Shown here piece by piece: positions 22,030 through 32,992 of a DNA stretch of 64,000 nucleotides. Each line of letters starts with the position of its first letter. The first letter of the stretch is position 1. Origin of the DNA: Haberlea rhodopensis. Lineage: Eukaryota > Streptophyta > Magnoliopsida > Lamiales > Gesneriaceae. The stretch lies in contig CAJQUN010000039.1 in assembly GCA_907163345.1 (NCBI GenBank), positions 2,984,361 to 3,048,360 of the forward strand, written 5' to 3'. The translations under genes and the position numbers were made by a program. The notes below the pieces were generated by a model. It searched no databases. It was not told the origin of the DNA and saw only the letters and a program-made list of their open reading frames with translations.

Positions 22030-24784
22030 CTATTTTCTTCCGAACCAATGTTGGGAATAGTCGTGCTTTTCGGTAGGCGGTTGGCGCGGACTTCGAGATC
22101 TTTGTTGAGCAGTTGATCTGGACTGAGTGAGTGCTCCAGTTGCAGGGGATGAACGACCAGTTGAACTTGAAGCTCGCTGTGATGAAGGATCAGTTCTGCT
22201 GGGTTCAGGCAGTCTGCGGATTATTTGAGGAGCTGCAGGCAGGCTGTTGCATATATCTTAAATCTGAGAAGCAAATGCTGCCTGCATGGTGGCCAACTGA
22301 TCGGTTAAGACTTTCTTAGCGTCTTCAATCTTTTCTCCAAGAGCCAGGGATGTGGCAGCATGAAGAGATTCATTATTTTGAGTAATCTGAAGACGAGCCT
22401 GGCCAATTCTAGAAAATGCCTCAGCAACTGCAGTCTCAGCAAAAGTCTGAAGTCTGGTGACAGTAGTAGTTAGACTATTTAAGTCTCTGTAGACTTGCTG
22501 GAACTAAGAGTCCGCGTGCTGCTGATGGGTTCCAAGAATAAGAGTCGCAGTGCGCTCTTCCTGTTTGAGTTTATTGACATCACTGGCTAGTGCTGAAATT
22601 GCATTGGATAGATTTGCTATCTGTGCAGCGATGTTTGGTGGCTCGTCCAGAGGGTTTGTAAAGACAAAGAAATCCTCTGAAAGTTCTTGAACCATGGACG
22701 GATCTACGGCAATTATTTGAGGATCAGCAGTAGGAACAAGAGTACCGGGATGAGCATCTACAACTGCAGTGGATAGTAAACCAGTTTCTTCAATAAGTGG
22801 GGCAGCTGGGGAGTCTGAGATAGTAGCAGTTATAGTAGCAGTTGCTTCAATTAGTGGGGCAGCCATATCAGCAGTGTCTTCAATAAGTGGGGCAGCCATA
22901 TCAGCAGTGGCTTGGTCAACCGCAGCAACAGACGACTGGGTCTGATCATTGGAATGTGAAGACTCACTGGGTTCATGGTTGCCAGAGGAAATGGTAACTT
23001 GCTGAACTACCGTCTGGATCACTGTGTCCACATTGGTGTGATCAACAACCATCGGTTGGGGCGGTTGATCATTATAAAAGCTGGGAGCAGAGGAGAGTTC
23101 TTTAGCAGAAGAGGCTGCCTCTAAGGCAGTTGATGCTGTCTCCGCTCCAGTGGGAGTGGTCTCCAGGGCAGTAGAAGTGATCTCCACAGTAGAAGGGACA
23201 ATCTCCAAATTTGCAATAGCCATTTGTAAATCCGGCTGGTCGGGGCTTGCAACATTCTCAGCAGTGGAGCATGAGTGAATTGCAGTGGATATGCGAATAT
23301 CATGAAGAGCGAGCTCAGCCATTTCCAGCTTGGGTCCAAGAGCATTTAGAACGGCTCTATCATGATTCGCTGTGCCTGAATCACCGTTGAAGTGTTGAAG
23401 GCGGGTTTCAACAAGGGCTTGAAGTTCGCCCACATAGTTCATCAGGCGAAAAACATCCCGCAGCTTCAGGCTTTTCTCGGGATCTGAGATTTGAAGATAG
23501 GCCAAGATTTGGTTCTCATCTTCCCTGGCCTGATCCAGAATAGGATCGAAATCATCAAATCAAACTTTTACTCGAGCCTTTACCCAACGATCAAAAATAT
23601 CTAGCTGTGGTTGCAGGTTGGCTTCAACTGTATCCATGACCATTTGGATCTCGAAGGCAACAGGAGTGGACACTGGAGCCGTAAGAGTTTTTCCTTTGCC
23701 AGCAGGGGTGGTCTTTGGATGACCGTACGGACAGAAGGACTTGGGTGTCCTAAAGCTGATAGAGCCTGGTGCTTGCTGAGAACTCACCATTGCAGAAGAA
23801 TTGTCAGCGGGAGCCACTGAGGTAGCGATTACCATGGCCAATGAAGCAGCTGGTTCCGCAGGTGGAGGATTTTCAGGGCTGGGTTCTCTTGCTGGGATGT
23901 TTTCTGTCGGACCGGCGGAGGAGATGGTATCAGAAGCTGCAATGTCTTTCTGTCAGACAGCCGGAGGAGCAGCTTTTCTTGTTCTGGGCTTCTTAGGAGG
24001 GGGAGGAGGAGGAGAAGACTCAGCGGATTCTGAGACGGTTTGTTCAGAGTCGCTGATGACTTGCGTCAACCGGCGCTTAGTTACCCCAACGTCTCTGCCA
24101 CTTCTCTGCCTGTGAAGCTGAAGATACTTGGTAGTGATAAGTCTCCCCGGATGGAGGTTGGTGAGAGCCCCTGTCTTAATGTGTTTGCTATCAAAAAGGC
24201 TGCTTAGCGGGAGAGCAAAGCCTGATTGACCCTTGCCAGAGACTACGAGACTAGTCAGAATTTGAAATAACACAACTGACCAGTTTATCTCCAATCCTTT
24301 GCATATTGCACTCATAACATCAAAATTTCACGGGTGATCATATCAAATGATCCAGCTTTACATAGGAGCCCCTTGGAGATGATGTCCGCCAGTTGTCGAT
24401 AATGACTCTTCATTAATACTTTCCTGAATGGGGGACGTTGAAGGCGATGAGCAGAGTCAGAAGCTGTGAGGCGCATCTCTTCTCGTAGTTCCACTGGAAC
24501 AGTGGAAAAATCAGTACGTGTGTGGTAAATTCAGGTTGGGTGATTGTAACCAACTGTCCAGATACGGATGCCACCACGGTGTCATCAACAACCTTGGCCG
24601 TAGCAAAGAACTCGTGTAGCTCGTCCTTGTCAAATGAGGGGGCCTGGCTTAGGATTACCAAGAGTCCTGAGGTATCCAGTTTTTGAATCAGCTCCTTTGT
24701 CTCCTCATCAGATGATGTGTATATAGAATGAAAATCTACGTGAACAGCATTGGTGATGAAGCTTGGCTGTATATTCTTTGACAT
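22030..24784 (-). pseudogene. Accessory ORF between copia pol and 3' LTR (third ORF)
   Basis: A reading frame of about 918 codons runs on the element's coding strand from ATG at 24784 (MSKNIQPSFITNAVHVDF) to TAG at 22030-22032 (ending HWFGRK). It needs two frame changes (about 24505-24530 and 24325) and crosses four in-frame stops (23953, 23560, 22504, 22258), the first two best read as CGA to TGA. Visible parts are a globular N-terminal third, a basic proline-rich stretch (PPPPPPKKPRTRK) that could be a nuclear signal, an Ala/Thr/Glu-rich middle with the repeat DMAAPLIE, a helical coiled-coil-like C-terminal region, and a Ser/Arg-rich tail. No membrane segment was seen. The position equals the env-like ORF of Sireviruses, but the sequence does not look like an envelope. 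Similar predicted proteins are remembered from Lamiales genomes. Function unknown. Confidence 0.7.
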
Positions 24785-24882
24785 TTTGGATGAAAATGAG
24801 GAAGAAACAGCAGCAATCTTGTTAGAGTAAAATTGTCTGAAAGAAAAGATAATTGCAGTGAATTGTTGGAGAAGATGATTAT

Positions 24883-26416
24883 CAACACATTGATTTAACT
24901 CATAGCATACCTGATTCTCAAGTATCAATAATTAATGATTCCAAATTCGTTATACATACAAATATAGATATCTCGATATCTAATACTGATTTTCAACTTT
25001 GCTACCAATCACAGATAGCTCAAATGCCTAGCATTTATTTTATCAATTCTCCATTATACTTAGACATCTCACATGTCTTATAATGAATACATGATTCCAC
25101 GATCATTCTCAGGCATCTCAAATGCCCTACAATAGTCATATAAACCCAGTACCCCATATCTCATGCAAGGTTATACTACTCTAGTATTACGCACACTTGT
25201 GACAGCGATGTCAAGACTAGGTCGTTCCATAGTCATATCAACACATATATATATAGCCATACCCACAACCATCTAATGCAATTAAAATACATTATGCATT
25301 TCACAAATGCTCTTATATACAGTAATGCTCGTACGTCGCACGTACCTTAAATTTCCGAAGTCCGAGCCAAACCTTGCTCGAGTTCCATGCTCCGAGGAAC
25401 GATGTGCTAACACGATAAATAATTCACAATTATTTACGAACATGCAACCCATGCTCAAGCATACCCATAACCCTCAAAAAATATTGTCAACACACGACAA
25501 TTAACCATTATCGAAAATTGCTCAAGAACTCCCCACAAATTTTCGAACCTTCACAACACAAATCGAACCCAAACTAAGCACCACAAATCATCTAAAACAT
25601 GAATTAAACCAACAATAGCAAGAATTATCACCCTTGCCAAAAACCCCCAAAAATTCGAACCCTAACCCACGCACACAGCATGAAATTCGAACCATTAAGC
25701 AACAATTTTTCGAACCATTAAAGTCTGAAATTTTCGACTCAACATCAGCTCAAAAACGCCCCAAAAACATCGGAAGAAAAGCCCCAAAAACGTACCAAAA
25801 ATCGAGCCCCAAAATCGGACGAATTCCAGTTTCGAACCCTACGCTTTTCTGGCAAATCCGAGCTCAAATCGCGACCAAACTTCGAATTGTTGGTATGGGG
25901 AGGAGCGCCTGGAAGAGACGAAGCCGGCGGCGGGTCGGACGCACCGAACGGCGGCCGGACGGCGGCGGGCGCACGCCTGGAAGCGGCGTGGGTCAAGTGG
26001 ATCGGGAAATCGCGTACGCGGGGGAGAGAGAAGAAGGTGAGGAAATGGTTCCGATAATTAAAATCCCGGGTTCAACTGGTATTTATAGCAAAAATACCCC
26101 GAAATACTAATAGCCCCACAAATACATCATGATTCATTAAAAATCATCTGTTTTCAAAAATTCTCTCTATAACTCAAAAACCCCCTACCGGTGCCCACAC
26201 AAAGCACCCGAGATTCTGAGTCACACTAAAAACCCAACTCACAGGTTTTCATCGAAATGAGAATACGATCTCAACCTCGGGATCCAACGATCCCAACTAC
26301 TCAAATAGACGAGCCCGGAAGGCCCAACGCCTCGATTAAACTCCAATTGCCACGTAAAACAACTTTAGGGGTTATTAACACTCCGGGATTAACATCTCTA
26401 ATCCCCGGTCATCACA
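24883..26416 (-). mobile_element. Family-L copy E 3' LTR, truncated
   Basis: It starts (minus strand) TGTGATGACCGG at 26416 and matches 33891-35866 almost base for base except for the MITE. Homology stops at 24883, so the distal ~0.9 kb is gone. A GC-rich segment (about 25890-26010) replaces the palindrome cluster found in LTRs D and F. Frames on both strands here are composition shadows. Confidence 0.8.
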
Positions 26417-26451
26417 ATATCCCCCACTAAAAGAATTTCGTCCTCGAAATT
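26417..26451 (-). promoter_or_regulatory. Polypurine tract and hairpin of element E
   Basis: AATTTCG and CGAAATT (26434-26440, 26445-26451) pair perfectly around the four-base loop, and the purine tract TTTTAGTGGGGGATAT follows on the minus strand up to the LTR. The layout equals that of Gy1-A, with shorter arms. Confidence 0.65.
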
Positions 26452-26821
26452 AGCACCGGTGTATCACATAACACCCAGGCTACACAACAACATGAAGCCA
26501 TAACCTCGATCCTTGACCATATCAGAATCGTCTTAAAAACCGCGAGGATACTTATCTCACATCAAACTCTGACACAGAGCGACATACCAAAACCAACATA
26601 TCACAGGCAAAACGTACCTCGATGCGGGTTATCCCAAAAAGTCAGTCCCTCATGACCGCAAAACAACCAGTACTTACGACCGTAGATCGGACAGTCATCC
26701 TTAGTTCTAATACAACTAGTATGAACGCATCATGAATGACACCTCAACCGTGAGAACGTTGACCTCGTGTCAAACTCTGGAGTGGAATAGACTTCCAAAT
26801 CCATCATAACGTCAAAGAGCG

Positions 26822-29357
26822 TCAGCACAACTCAACGCTAACAATCCAAAAGCAGTTAATCAACTGAAACTGCAAGGATTCGAATCACTCCCGATTCCAT
26901 CGTAGATATCATCCAATGACATCTTTATTATGACTCGCGATGTCTAATACACATCATTACGAGGAAAACACTAGTATACCACGATGTACACATACCAAAC
27001 CTGGTCTCCACTTTCAAACCTCCTCCATCAAATGAGCAGTCGCATCATTGCAACTCAATTTGGGCAACTCACGGCCACAGGTTCACACAAAAGACATCTC
27101 ACAAGATGTCCACCTCCGGATATTCCAAGGATCACATCCTGATCATAAATAAACCATCGAGACTCCACAGAGTTCAAATTCTGAAAGGACATGCAATAAA
27201 CCCATTGCATCCTCAACGCTTGTGTCGACAGCGACACCCAATAAATCCAAATTCCTGCCATCCCTTGATAATCCTAGGATTTAACAATCCAAACTTGGGA
27301 AGGCTATCGCATAACTCGAAAGAAAACACCAACAAGGGAACACCTCAACCCACACAAGATAATCCCTCCTCAAAGGGAGTCAACTAACTTCACGATTGTT
27401 TCTCATAATTTATCGTGCCATGGAGATTCCCAATCTCAAGGCGTTCAATATCTCTCATCAGAGATTTAGCCATCCAAAATAGCATAACTCTATGCTTGTC
27501 AAAAGGAAATCAATAACTGGCATCCGTACACTCACCGGTATACCTGCCTAAGCACTGACATCACATGCATACTCAATGCACTTGGCTCGGGTATCTACAA
27601 CATGCCCCTAAGCCCCAAACACAACTGTCAATTCTGAGTCACTCCCTACTCAGTGGAGGATGATAATCGACGATCAACAACACGGCGTGATTCCCAAAAT
27701 CAACACCACACGTACCAACTTACCGAATCCTTCAAAGATTCCCAAATAGGTATAATACTACCTCCTTCCCCACAAGGGAAGTGCTATCGAACTCGAGATC
27801 CACTAGTCTCGAACCACCGTTCGAAAAAAAAAAACTGGATACAATAACACCCATTGCATCCCAAGTACACGGATTCCCCAGATCGAGTCAACGACGACTT
27901 GATGACTCTCTTGTTGGTACTCCAACATTATGAGCTGTCCCAGACAAGTCTCTCAAAACAATAGACGTATAAACGTTCTCATGGGGTGTCACATGCCTCG
28001 AACATCATGCTACAAATGGACAATCAAAAGCCTGCCAAAAGTCTTCAACGTATCATCATACGATTCACCAAACTCGGTTCCAACGTGCAGTATCATGGCT
28101 CCAACAAGCACACTATATCATCACTACGATATCTGGCTAGCAAAGTGTTGTCTCCATAGGCTCATATCAAGCCCACCAACAAACCATATCTTCCATCTCG
28201 GTATGCCATACCGTACAAACCGTTAGAGTAATGGGTCATCGCCCAACATATCTCTAAAATACCCAGCACAATGGACAACCCGGTGTCCTTGCTCACTTAT
28301 GATGCAATCATAATCCAATAGATTTATCCCACACCCTCAGGGTGGGTGCAACCATGTCTACCCTACGTCACAACACAAGCGAGTAGTTTCCTCAATGACT
28401 ACTCTTACCACCAATCACTTGGTCCTAGCCAAACCAACGAGCATACCCAAGGGTATCATCGCTCGACAATTATTTACCTCTATAACATGATGTGGTACAT
28501 TACCGATACAATACATCCAATACTCCACCGAGCAAACCTGCTCGGCAAAAGGTCTCGTCAACTAGTGACCCAGACTCTACCATGTGCTCATCATCGGCAC
28601 TCAAACCATACAACCTAATACATAACATAAATGTATTAATCATCAAAACGACGCTACACGTCTACATAGAACATCCACTATGTCATTGTCATCCCGTGAC
28701 GGTACCTGTCAACATATGACCTTGAAATAATATAATAATATTGTCGACTCGTGACAGTATATGTCGATACACGACGTCTATAATCTCATCGTCAAACACA
28801 TGACAGCATAAGTAAATCAACACATGATATCCACAATAATGCTAAATAAACAGTAATATGCCATACCTCATTGCTAACAATATAGCGGCATACCTGTCTC
28901 CGTCATCCAACAGTGGTACGCAATCAGCACCCATCGCTCGTAGGTGGCGTAATCCAGCGTCATGTACATAGCGGCATAACCCGTCGCTATAGAATCAGGG
29001 GCATAATCCCTCGTCATAGAGTCAGCGGCATAACACATCGCTATAGACATCTGGCGGCATGAACCATCGCCATAGATGTAGCGGAATGTACCATTGCTAT
29101 GAACACCCGGCGGCATAAGTCATCGCCAATGGAATAGCGGAACGAACCATCGCTATGAATATACCCGGCGGCAAGAATCATCGCCAATCAATATAGCGGA
29201 ATGAACCATCGCTATCAATATATCCGGCGGCAAGAACCATCGCCAATCAATATAGCGGAATGAGACATCGATATCAATATATCCGGCGGCAAGAACCATC
29301 GCCAATCAACATAGCGGAATAAGACATCGCTATCAATATATCCGGCGGCAAGAACCA
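26822..29357. repeat. Tandem duplication in E, first copy
   Basis: The 2536-bp block is repeated immediately downstream with very few differences (for example one A in the A-run near 27830/30370). Its right edge cuts a hairpin-array unit after GAACCATC. The left edge lies in GCGTCAGCAC, leaving a two-base TC overlap at the junction. Confidence 0.9.
28940..29357. repeat. Hairpin array, first copy
   Basis: Short inverted repeats follow one another: ATAGCG-N11-CGCTAT alternating with GGCG-N11-CGCC. Loops read GCATAACCCGT, GCATGAACCAT, GAATGAACCAT and similar, always 11 bases. The pair next to GCG is A:T or G:C but matched in nearly every unit. The later part is a 58-59-bp tandem repeat of two such hairpins. 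Confidence 0.8.
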
Positions 29358-31894
29358 TCAGCACAACTCAACGCTAACAATCCAAAAGCAGTTAATCAAC
29401 TGAAACTGCAAGGATTCGAATCACTCCCGATTCCATCATAGATATCATCCAATGACATCTTTATTATGACTCGCGATGTCTAATACACATCATTACGAGG
29501 AAAACACTAGTATACCACGATGTACACATACCAAACCTGGTCTCCACTTTCAAACCTCCTCCATCAAATGAGCAGTCGCATCATTGCAACTCAATTTGGG
29601 CAACTCACGGCCACAGATTCACACAAAAGACATCTCACAAGATGTCCACCTCCGGATATTCCAAGGATCACATCCTGATCATAAATAAACCATCGAGACT
29701 CCACAGAGTTCAAATTCTGAAAGGACATGCAATAAACCCATTGCATCCTCAACGCTTGTGTCGACAGCGACACCCAATAAATCCAAATTCCTGCCATCCC
29801 TTGATAATCCTAGGATTTAACAATCCAAACTTGGGAAGGCTATCGCATAACTCGAAGGAAAACACCAACAAGGGAACACCTCAACCCACACAAGATAATC
29901 CCTCATCAAAGGGAGTCAACTAACTTCACGATTGTTTCTCATAATTTATCGTGCCATGGAGATTCCCAATCTCAAGGCGTTCAATATCTCTCATCAGAGA
30001 TTTAGCCATCCAAAATAGCATAACTCTATGCTTGTCAAAAGGAAATCAATAACTGGCATCCGTACACTCACCGGTATACCTGCCTAAGCACTGACATCAC
30101 ATGCATACTCAATGCACTTGGCTCGGGTATCTACAACATGCCCCTAAGCCCCAAACACAACTGTCAATTCTGAGTCACTCCCTACTCAGTGGAGGATGAT
30201 AATCGACGATCAACAACACGGCGTAATTCCCAAAATCAACACCACACGTACCAACTTACCGAATCCTTCAAAGATTCCCAAATAGGTATAATACTACCTC
30301 CTTCCCCACAAGGGAAGTGCTATCGAACTCGAGATCCACTAGTCTCGAACCACCGTTCGAAAAAAAAAAAACTGGATACAATAACACCCATTGCATCCCA
30401 AGTACACGGATTCCCCAGATCGAGTCAACGATGACTTGATGACTCTCTTGTTGGTACTCCAACATTATGAGCTGTCCCAGACAAGTCTCTCAAAACAATA
30501 GACGTATAAACGTTCTCATGGGGTGTCACATGCCTCGAACATCATGCTACAAATGGACAATCAAAAGCCTGCCAAAAGTCTTCAACGTATCATCATACGA
30601 TTCACCAAACTCGGTTCCAACGTGCAGTATCATGGCTCCAACAAGCACACTATATCATCACTACGATATCTGGCTAGCAAAGTGCTGTCTCCATAGGCTC
30701 ATATCAAGCCCACCAACAAACCATATGCTCCATCTCGGTATGCCATACCGTACAAACCGTTAGAGTAATGGGTCATCGCCCAACATATCTCTAAAATACC
30801 CAGCACAATGGACAACCCGGTGTCCTTGCTCACTTATGATGCAATCATAATCCAATAGATTTATCCCACACCCTCAGGGTGGGTGCAACCATGTCTACCC
30901 TACGTCACAACACAAGCGAGTAGTTTCCTCAATGACTACTCTTACCACCAATCACTTGGTCCTAGCCAAACCAACGAGCATACCCAAGGGTATCATCGCT
31001 CGACAATTATTTACCTCTATAACATGATGTGGTACATTACCGATACAATACATCCAATACTCCACCGAGCAAACCTGCTCGGCAAAAGGTCTCGTCAACT
31101 AGTGACCCAGACTCTACCATGTGCTCATCATCGGCACTCAAACCATACAACCTAATACATAACATAAATGTATTAATCATCAAAACGACGCTGCACGTCT
31201 ACATAGAACATCCACTATGTCATTGTCATCCCGTGACGGTACCTGTCAACATATGACCTTGAAATAATATAATAATATTGTCGACTCGTGACAGTATATG
31301 TCGATACACGACGTCTATAATCTCATCGTCAAATACATGACAGCATAAGTAAATCAACACATGATATCCACAATAATGCTAAATAAACAGTAATATGCCA
31401 TACCCCATTGCTAACAATATAGCAGCATACCTGTCTCCGTCATCCAACAGTGGTACGCAATCAGCACCCATCGCTCGTAGGTGGCGTAATCCAGCGTCAT
31501 GTACATAGCGGCATAACCCGTCGCTATAGAATCAGGGGCATAATCCCTCGTCATAGAGTCAGCGGCATAACACATCGCTATAGACATCTGGCGGCATGAA
31601 CCATCGCCATAGATGTAGCGGAATGTACCATTGCTATGAACACCCGGCGGCATAAGTCATCGCCAATGGAATAGCGGAACGAACCATCGCTATGAATATA
31701 CCCGGCGGCAAGAATCATCGCCAATCAATATAGCGGAATGAACCATCGCTATCAATATATCCGGCGGCAAGAACCATCACCAATCAATATAGCGGAATGA
31801 GACATCACTATCACTATATCCGGCGGCAAGAACCATCGCCAATCAACATAGCGGAATAAGACATCGCTATCAATATATCCGGCGGCAAGAACCA
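29358..31894. repeat. Tandem duplication in E, second copy
   Basis: This copy repeats 26822-29357 and then runs on through further array units that the first copy lacks. The paired short frames in the two copies have no family match. Confidence 0.9.
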
Positions 31895-32115
31895 TCGCCA
31901 ATCAATATAGCGGAATAAGACATCGCTATTAATACACTTGGCGGCATGAACCATCGCCAACCAACATAGCGGAATGAGACATCGCTATCAATATATCCGG
32001 CGGCAAGAACCATCGCCAATCAATATAGCGGAATAAGACATCGCTATTAATACACTTGGCGGCATGAACCATCGCCAACCAACATAGTGGAATGAGACAT
32101 CGCTATCAATATCGA
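31478..32115. repeat. Hairpin array, second copy, expanded
   Basis: This is the same array as in the first copy, with about four more 58-59-bp units. Some carry the variant linker TATTAATACACTTGG. The unit pattern TAGCG-N11-CGCTA / GGCG-N11-CGCC is kept in most units; a few units are damaged (ATCACT). Confidence 0.8.
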
Positions 32116-32760
32116 TAATGTGGTTGTTCCGGTCTTGTTATAGCAGCGGAATTTTAGGACCCCTCGCTTCGACATATAGCGGCATCATATGATATCCCTC
32201 GCTTCGACAATTACAGCTGCATGTTACCTCGCTTAGACATGACAGCGGCAAATATCATATTACCATCGCTTCATATGACAGCGGTAAGTACCTCCCTCGC
32301 TCGAATATAACAACTACCGGAACTTCCACTAGCTCCATGTACCTGCATCCAGGTAATACCACAGTTCACAATATAATGATCGATATCACGTTCCAGTTAT
32401 AACCACAATATTCCACATTAATCAATAGAATTGTGACTGTTCCGGTCCCAATACAACAGCGGAATTTTAGAACCCCTCGTTTCGACAATGACAGCGGCAT
32501 GTTACCTCGCTTAGTCATGACAGCGGCAAGTACCTCCCTCGCTCGGAGATAAAGGCTACCGGAACATTCATCAATTCTACCACAATAATCAAGCACAACA
32601 GTTGATTCCATTATCACAATATATATCACTATCATTTCACATATACCATCACATGTAAGGGTTCACTACCCACGATATACATAATCAAAGGTGTAACACG
32701 TTTTACCGTCCGAAGCCCGTACGTCTCACATTTCCTGATTTTCCTACAAAATCAGATCCC
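32105..32760. repeat. Gy1-LTR-like sequence inside family-L interior
   Basis: The block (GGAATTTTAGGACCCCTCGC and following CTCGCTTCGACATATAGCGG words) closely parallels 42940-43310 in the Gy1-B LTR, in the same orientation relative to the element. A partial second copy of the same block starts near 32370. It shows that family L carries Gy1 LTR-derived DNA beside its primer site. Confidence 0.7.
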
Positions 32761-32976
32761 TTAACACATAATACATGAAGGGCCAGACATCACCATTAAT
32801 GCCATCCCATCACATTCTACACGATTCCTGCAACCACAATGATTAGCAGCACCACTTTTCATATCATAAAAGCACATAAACAACTAGTTGTGTCATACAA
32901 CATTAATGCCATCATGCATAAATATGTGCTATCAATAACTTCCTAGGCCCTTAACAGCCCCAAAGAGCTAACCACT

Positions 32977-32988
32977 GCTCTGATACCA
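32977..32988 (-). promoter_or_regulatory. tRNA-Met primer-binding site of element E
   Basis: TGGTATCAGAGC (minus strand) lies four bases inside the 5' LTR and is complementary to the 3' end of initiator tRNA-Met, the usual primer of plant LTR elements. Confidence 0.9.
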
Positions 32989-32992
32989 CTAA

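Larger units (their letters stand above)
26452..32976 (-). mobile_element. Non-coding interior of element E
   Basis: About 6.5 kb (4 kb without the tandem duplication) lie between purine tract and primer site. No frame encodes gag, protease, RT or integrase motifs; the longest are under 100 codons and appear in pairs only because of the duplication. The DNA sequence itself is recognisable in copies D and F, so the family keeps the interior as nucleic acid. The 3' part (minus sense) is unique, the middle is a hairpin array, and the part next to the primer site resembles Gy1 LTR sequence. Confidence 0.75.

Noticed and set aside
25634..26110. 158-codon and opposing frames in the E LTR
   Set aside because: GC-rich composition opens several frames; a frame difference between the two E LTRs breaks them.
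27055..28719. Paired short frames repeated at a distance of 2536 bp
   Set aside because: They match only because the block was recently duplicated; copies D and F do not keep them.
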